Positions 58,901-64,000 of a DNA stretch of 64,000 bases are shown piece after piece. The DNA comes from Siphonodentalium dalli. Taxonomy: Eukaryota > Mollusca > Scaphopoda > Gadilida > Siphonodentaliidae. The DNA is taken from NCBI GenBank assembly GCA_032622095.1, contig CP136063.1, positions 70,843,980 through 70,907,979 on the forward strand, given 5' to 3'. The notes under the pieces are model-generated. The model did not search any database. It worked only from the letters and a program-made list of their open reading frames with translations, and was not told the origin of the DNA. Positions within the stretch are counted from its first letter, which is position 1; each line of letters begins with the position of its first letter. A program made the translations under genes and the position numbers.

Positions 58901-59483
58901 TCCCAACTCAATATCTCAAGCCGTTCTAGATTCCCTATAAAGAGCGTTGTTTTATCCTTCGACCAGTAGCGAACTTTTAAACCGGAAGTGCGAACCCTAT
59001 AATTTTTCGGCTGTTCATAACACACATACATGCGCAAATAACGAAAAAAGTCCGAACTCGATATCTCAAGCCGTTTCGGAGGAGATATGTGCACAACAAT
59101 AAAACAGATAGAGAGCGTTGTTTCCAAAGTTCAAGGTCACACGAAATTCCCTATTTGTGCATCGTCTTCGTATACTCAATGGCTATACTTGTACCAAATT
59201 TCAAATCAATCGGTCAAGCCGTTTCGACGATATAAGAATTCAAACCTCGATTTCGCAAGGTACTTTTGTGTGGCGAAAAACCCCCAAAAATCAACAAAAT
59301 GGCGATAACTCCGAAGGTCAAGGTCGGACGAAATTCTCAATGGGCCATTTTCAGAGAACTTCCAAAGTTATATACTAAAGCCGAAAACAGCAGGTAAATC
59401 GGTCCAGCCGTTCCGGAGATTAAGGCATGTTATCGGAATAATAAGAATAAGAAGAAGAAAAATAAAAACCAGAAGAATTACAA
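55935..59483 (+). repeat. Repeat family T, module IV (left-truncated)
   Basis: Begins mid-subunit (CCAATATCTCAAGCCGTTCTGG). Subunit markers lie near 56765, 57508, 58134 and 58799. 57450 onward parallels 8840-10838 closely. At about 56883 the sequence jumps from a subunit interior to the module-start sequence (TTTCCAATGACGGG), an internal rearrangement point. AGGTCAAGGTCA words occur near 57835 and 58468. Confidence 0.85.
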
Positions 59484-59513
59484 TATACTTCCATGTTAAC
59501 ACATGGAAGTATA
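59484..59513. repeat. Hairpin at the T-to-S junction
   Basis: Thirteen-base arms TATACTTCCATGT and ACATGGAAGTATA around TAAC, followed by ATAATG and the S monomer. Confidence 0.92.
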
Positions 59514-61245
59514 ATAATGAAAAATAATCGAAAAAGGGCCATAACTCTGTCAAAATATATTGGACCAACATCCGGATAGCATTATTTTTAGTAGACCTTA
59601 GATGCCTACATTCGCTAGAGATTTCGCGGTCCTCCTCCCATTAGTTTCTGAGTATTTCCAATTAAACAGAAAACGGCCGCAGTAGAAAAACAATATACTT
59701 CCTTGGTTACACCATGGAAGTATAATAATAGGGCAAATCATGAGCTCAATAAATCGCAGTTAAGGGACGGAAAATATGAATTAGGATGATTATATCTTTC
59801 CCTTAACATGTGTGGGTTGATCTCAAGTGTTTGGGAGTGACCCCACCCCTGCCTCGAAATTGGGTGACGGGATTGGGAAATAGTCAAACCCGGCCCAAAA
59901 TGCGAATTTTGAGAGCCCGTAACTCCGTTATTTTCCAATGGATTTAAAAATTGTTTTGAGTATTGTGATCAGCTACTTGCATTGATTATTTGTTATAATT
60001 TTTGTCTGATTCAGAGACGAATAACATTTTGTTTATTGGAAAGAATACGGGCCCACATTCAAAGTTTGAGGGCCCAAATCTCCGCCATTTTTTAACGGAT
60101 TTACAATCTGTTTTCAGTTTTATGATCAACGTGTATGGTATATGTTATATATCAAGTTTCATATAATTCGGAGACGAAATAAATTTTGGTACCCCGGACC
60201 ACCCCTCCCCTGACCCACAACACTGAACCGACACTGGCAAAATTTGGCTCATCGCGTGCTCTCTTCAGACCGCACGCATTGGCGTATCAGTTGACATCCA
60301 AAGTTTGACATCTTCGGAGGAGATGTGATCACAAGCATATGGGGCCAAATTTGCATTGTTTGAAGGCCCACAACTCTGACATTTTTCAATGGATTTTCGA
60401 AATTCTTTCAGTTTCTAGATCGGTTGGCGGTATGGATGTTATATTCCAAGTTTCATCCGATTCGGAGAAGAATACAAAATTGGTACCCCGGACCACCCCT
60501 CCCCTGACCCACAACACTGAACCGACACTGGCAAAATTTGGCCCATCGCGTGCTCTCTTCAGACCGCACGCACTGGGATATCAGACGACATCCAAAGTTC
60601 GACATCTTCGGAGGAGATAGGGTCACAAGCACATGGGACCAAATTGCAAACTTTGAGGGCCCGTAACTCTTGCATTTCTTCTCGGATTACAAAAATCCTT
60701 TCCGGTATGGGTTTGTTTTCGTTCAGGGAATCTACATACTTAAATAGATGAATGTCAATAATAAAAAAAAATTGCGAAAATATTGCCCCCACCCCAGTGT
60801 AAAAATATATGTCCAACCCTGTCAAATTTTCTTCCTCGGACTAAGCTGACAACGGTCAACACGACTACAAAAACCAAATACAGTTATCTGGAATGATACG
60901 AGAGGACAACAGAGTACAATAAAATAGAGGTTTGCCAACTATGGGCGGTAACTCTTCAGGGAAAGGGCGGACCCAAGTTTTTATGCCCGTGGGCAGTAGT
61001 GCATATCGAGATGTGCATACGGTCTAATTTTCGATGCTCTGCTTCTTATAATTTCCGAGATAATAAAATGACATTTTTTCAAATAAAGGGAGATAACTCC
61101 TCGGGGAAAACGCGGACAATATTCGTTATGCGACGATGGCATACAACTCTTTGATCCCAAGATACGTACCAAGTTTTAGTGTGCTACTCCTGGTACTTTT
61201 CGAGTAATAAGGGTTGCAAAAGTGTCCAGTATAATAATAATAATA
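59514..61245. repeat. Satellite S, single monomer
   Basis: One complete monomer that looks identical to those in blocks 1 and 2, more than 42 kb away. Its four longest open frames translate identically. It is bounded on the left by a T hairpin and on the right by (ATA)n then ACTAG, the same junctions as the long blocks. Confidence 0.96.
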
Positions 61246-61800
61246 ACTAGAGGTCAGATTCCATGGAATCAGATATACTTCCATGGTATACCATCCCATC
61301 CCATGTGAGTGCTATGCGTATATGTGTGTTCCTCTTCATGCGACAACGTATTGGTGTCTTATTATCTGATGGTGCACTTGCATTAACATTTCTAAATTTA
61401 ATATATATTTTGGGACTTCTGTCTGTTTGGTTGTCTGTTAGCTATGACTGGGAAAACTGCTGGACGGATTTTGACAAAATTTGATAAATATGGGTACTTT
61501 TGTCCAGGGAGTGTTTTGGACGTGTCAAATCGTGACCCCGACCTGATCTTGACCTTCAAAAAGGTCAATCCTATGTAAAATCGGGTAAAACAGACCGATT
61601 TCAACGAAATTTGATACCTAGGGGTACTTTTGTCAGGGAAGTCTTGTGGGTGTGTCAAATCGTGACATTGACCTGACATTGACCTTCAAAATGGTTAGTT
61701 CAAGGTCAAATCGGGTAAAACGAACGAATTTCCACGAAATTTGCTACCTAGGGAAACTTTTGTCCGGGGAGTGTTTTGGACAGGTAAAATCGTGACAATA
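61246..61800 (+). repeat. Module U: ~130-bp tandem repeat
   Basis: Starts ACTAGAGG after the (ATA)n of S, then ATTCCATGGAAT and ATACTTCCATGG. Three units with GAAATTTG.TACCTAGGG.ACTTTTGTC lie near 61471, 61606 and 61735, each followed by TCAAATCGTGAC and GACCTTCAAAA. Open frames here are repeat by-products. Confidence 0.8.
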
Positions 61801-62734
61801 TGTTACTTTGATAGTACAGCGGACATACCTATATAGTATGTCGGTCAGCATGTTCATGCATTTGCCTTGCTTCTTGACAAGTCCGTTTGAATTTGCGTCA
61901 CGAAGAGAGGGTTTGAATTTGAATAATATATATCACCCGTTACAACGTTATACGCTACCAGGGTTAAACCGTCCAATCTAAATCTTTAAAAAGCGTACTA
62001 ATCTTGCGTTTAGATGCTACTTATCACATCCACTCGTCGAAAAGTTTTTATCTCAATATCCGATTTTCGGAGTAATTTTCCCCATGTGATCTTCGGTGGT
62101 ATTTGCCAAATCTGAACCCACCCGACACAAACACTCCCTTGAGCAGGTTGCGTTTATAGTAGAGCGGTCAAATTTTGTAGGCATACCTACAGTATACCGG
62201 CTTATATGTTCCAGCGTGAAACTCGCTCCTATATTAGCCCGTTTGGATTTGGGGCTAAAAATCGGCTAGTGATAGACTACATACGTATACATATTTATGA
62301 TATATAGCGTTGTCACGAGTAAACCGTTCCATCTGAAAATTAGAAAATCTCCCTCTGGATGCGCGTGAACACTAGCCATCAGATGTACTCGTCAAACAAA
62401 TTTATCTGGATGTTTGAATTTTCCCCCCTTTGCAATTTTCGTGGAATTTTCCTAAAGTCTCAACCCACACTGACACGCATTCTCCGTTGGGCATGTTACA
62501 TTTATAATATAGCCCTCAAACTTCCGGGACGTACATAAAGTATATCAACGTACATGCTACGATATTATCTCGCTCTTTAACCAGCCGGTTTGGATTTGGC
62601 GGGAAAAGTAGTTGCAATATTTCGGTACACCGTAGCGCGGAAAGTACTGGGTAAAAACATTTTTAAGCGGTATATTGGAGTCCGAATCTCTCGTCCAATT
62701 CGGAATATGCAATAAAAAATTTAGAGCTCTGCAC

Positions 62735-62738
<4 letters not shown>
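61801..62738 (+). repeat. Diverged ~350-bp tandem repeat, three copies
   Basis: Copies starting near 61810, 62155 and 62508 share a GCGGWCA or CCCTCAAA start, CATACCTA-like sequence and TATGTYG-like sequence, then CCGTTTGGATTTGG or CGGTTTGGATTTGGCGGG. Old and diverged. No coding sequence is recognised. Confidence 0.55.

Positions 62739-62766
<28 letters not shown>
62739..62766 (+). repeat. Poly(A) run of 28 with an upstream AATAAA
   Basis: AATAAA at 62711-62716 precedes the A-run by about 22 bases, the spacing of a polyadenylated transcript end. It could be the tail of a retroposed sequence or chance in AT-rich DNA. Confidence 0.6.
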
Positions 62767-62769
<3 letters not shown>

Positions 62770-62796
62770 AGTTTATTCATCCCGGTGTATAGTGTG

Positions 62797-64000
62797 TCCC
62801 CTGTTTATGGGCGGTAACTCTTCAGGGAAAGCGCGGACACAAGTTTTGATGCCCGTGGGCAGTAGGGCATATCGAGGTGTGCATACGGTCCAATTTTCGA
62901 TGCTCTGCTCCCTATAATTTCCGAGATAATAAATGACATTTTGTTCATATAAAGGGAGATAACTCCGCGGGGTAAATGCGGACAATATTCGTTGTATGCC
63001 GACCGGTTAGAACTCATTGAACCCAACATACATACAAATTTTCAGTTCGAAACTCCCCATACTTTCAGATATTAAGGCGTTGCAAAAGTGTTGAGTATAA
63101 TAATAATAATAATAATAGTGAAAAATATTATTTTTTTTTATTTTTAATTTCACACCGTGGGGAAGCGTTGGGTCGATATCGCGATATCTTCATTTTCAGT
63201 ATCCCTTAGATGCCTACATTCCCTAGAGATTTCACGGTCCTACTGCAATTAGTTTCTGAGTATTTCAAATAAACGGAAAACGACCTCAGTACAAAAACAA
63301 TATACTTCCTTGGTTACACCATGGAAGTATAATAATAGGGACAATCATGAGCTGAAACAATAGCAGTTTAGGGACGGGATATATGAAGTATGGTGATTAT
63401 ATGTTGTCCTTAACATGTGTGTGTTGATCTCAAGTATTTGGAAGTGACCCCACCCCTGCCTCGAAATTGGGTGACGGGAATGTGAAATTGTCAAACCCGG
63501 CCCAAAATGCGAAGTTTGAGGGCCCGTAACTCAGTTATTTTCCAATGGATTTTAAAATTGTTTTCAGTATTATGATTAGCTCCTCACATAGATTGTTTGT
63601 TATAAATTTTGTCTGATTCGGAGACGGCTAACATTTTGGTTATTGGAAAGAATACGGGTCCAGATTCAAATTTTGATGGCCCAAATCTCGGCCATTTTTT
63701 AACGGATTTACGATCTGTTTTCAGTTTTGTGATCAACGTGTATGGTAGATGTTATATTTCAAGTTTCATATAATTCGGAGACGAAATAAATTTTGGTACC
63801 CCGGACCGCCCCTCCCCTGATCCACATCACTGAACCGACACTGGCAAAATTTGGCACACCGCGTGCTCTCTTCAGCCCGCACGCATTGGCGTATCAGATG
63901 ACATCCAAAGTTCGACATCTTCGGAGGAGATGTGTTCACAAGCACATCGGCCCAAATTGCAAACTTTGAGGGCCCGTAACTCTTGCATTTCTTCTCGGAT
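62797..64000. repeat. Diverged S-family copy, cut by the window edge
   Basis: Begins at the S position TATGGGCGGTAACTCTTCAG and follows the S monomer order through its AAT run (about 63098-63118), hairpin (63300-63330) and GGGCCC blocks, with many substitutions and a replaced segment at about 63121-63200. It shows that S is an older family than the near-identical copies suggest. Confidence 0.92.

Noticed and set aside
1-64000. tRNA, rRNA and snRNA genes
   Set aside because: I scanned for B-box GGTTCGANTCC-type words and rRNA-like blocks and saw none convincing. A covariance-model search would settle it.

Overview
The window looks like intergenic, repeat-dominated DNA from a metazoan nuclear genome, most probably a bivalve mollusc. 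The clues are AT-rich sequence, no compact gene arrangement, many inverted-repeat (MITE-like) elements, and repeats built like the bivalve 'pearl' elements: a tandem core of about 150-175 bp, a GACGGAC-type microsatellite, then a terminal hairpin and AAAA. It also has splice-like signals next to its coding sequence. The species assignment is inference. I see no rRNA, tRNA or CRISPR, and no bacterial-type operon.

Layout. 1-20035 alternates two repeat families. Family S is a 1744-bp satellite monomer (about 3.7 copies at 1-6448, 4 copies at 10866-17856). Family T is a set of 1.9-2.5 kb modules built from ~650-bp subunits. Both recur at 55935-61245, and a diverged S copy runs off the right edge (62797-64000). 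Modules meet at the same kind of junction: a hairpin TATACTTCC..GGAAGTATA, an (ATA)n run, and often ACTAG. 20036-30790 is a mosaic of mobile-element remains: a decayed Mutator-like transposase, pearl-like elements (one with a 348-bp dimeric higher-order repeat), a hAT-like MITE inserted into a pearl-like terminus, a decayed exon of a His-Cys-box (I-PpoI-like) endonuclease, and a 2.9-kb element with subterminal arrays of ACCGCGGT palindromes.

30918-39050 (minus strand) is the one clearly intact gene: a ~2710-residue Helentron (Helitron2-type) transposon protein. In order it carries a UL36-like cysteine protease domain, an OTU protease domain, 18-residue tandem repeats, a DUF6570-like cysteine-rich region, a HUH rolling-circle Rep domain, a PIF1-type helicase and a C-terminal endonuclease/exonuclease/phosphatase (EEP) domain. 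39069-41520 is a diverged repeat array ending in a pearl-like terminus. 41848-55880 is a thicket of nested inverted-repeat elements: a 584-bp MITE with a perfect 9-bp target duplication, a ~5.2-kb inverted-repeat composite carrying two later insertions and a second ACCGCGGT element, and another ~2.5-kb inverted-repeat structure.

How it fits together (inference). The Helentron is a possible source of rolling-circle replication activity for the pearl-like and S/T tandem modules. The decayed Mutator-like transposase and the 9-bp-TSD MITE suggest a second, MULE-driven layer. hAT-like insertions form a third. Nothing here looks like a host housekeeping gene.
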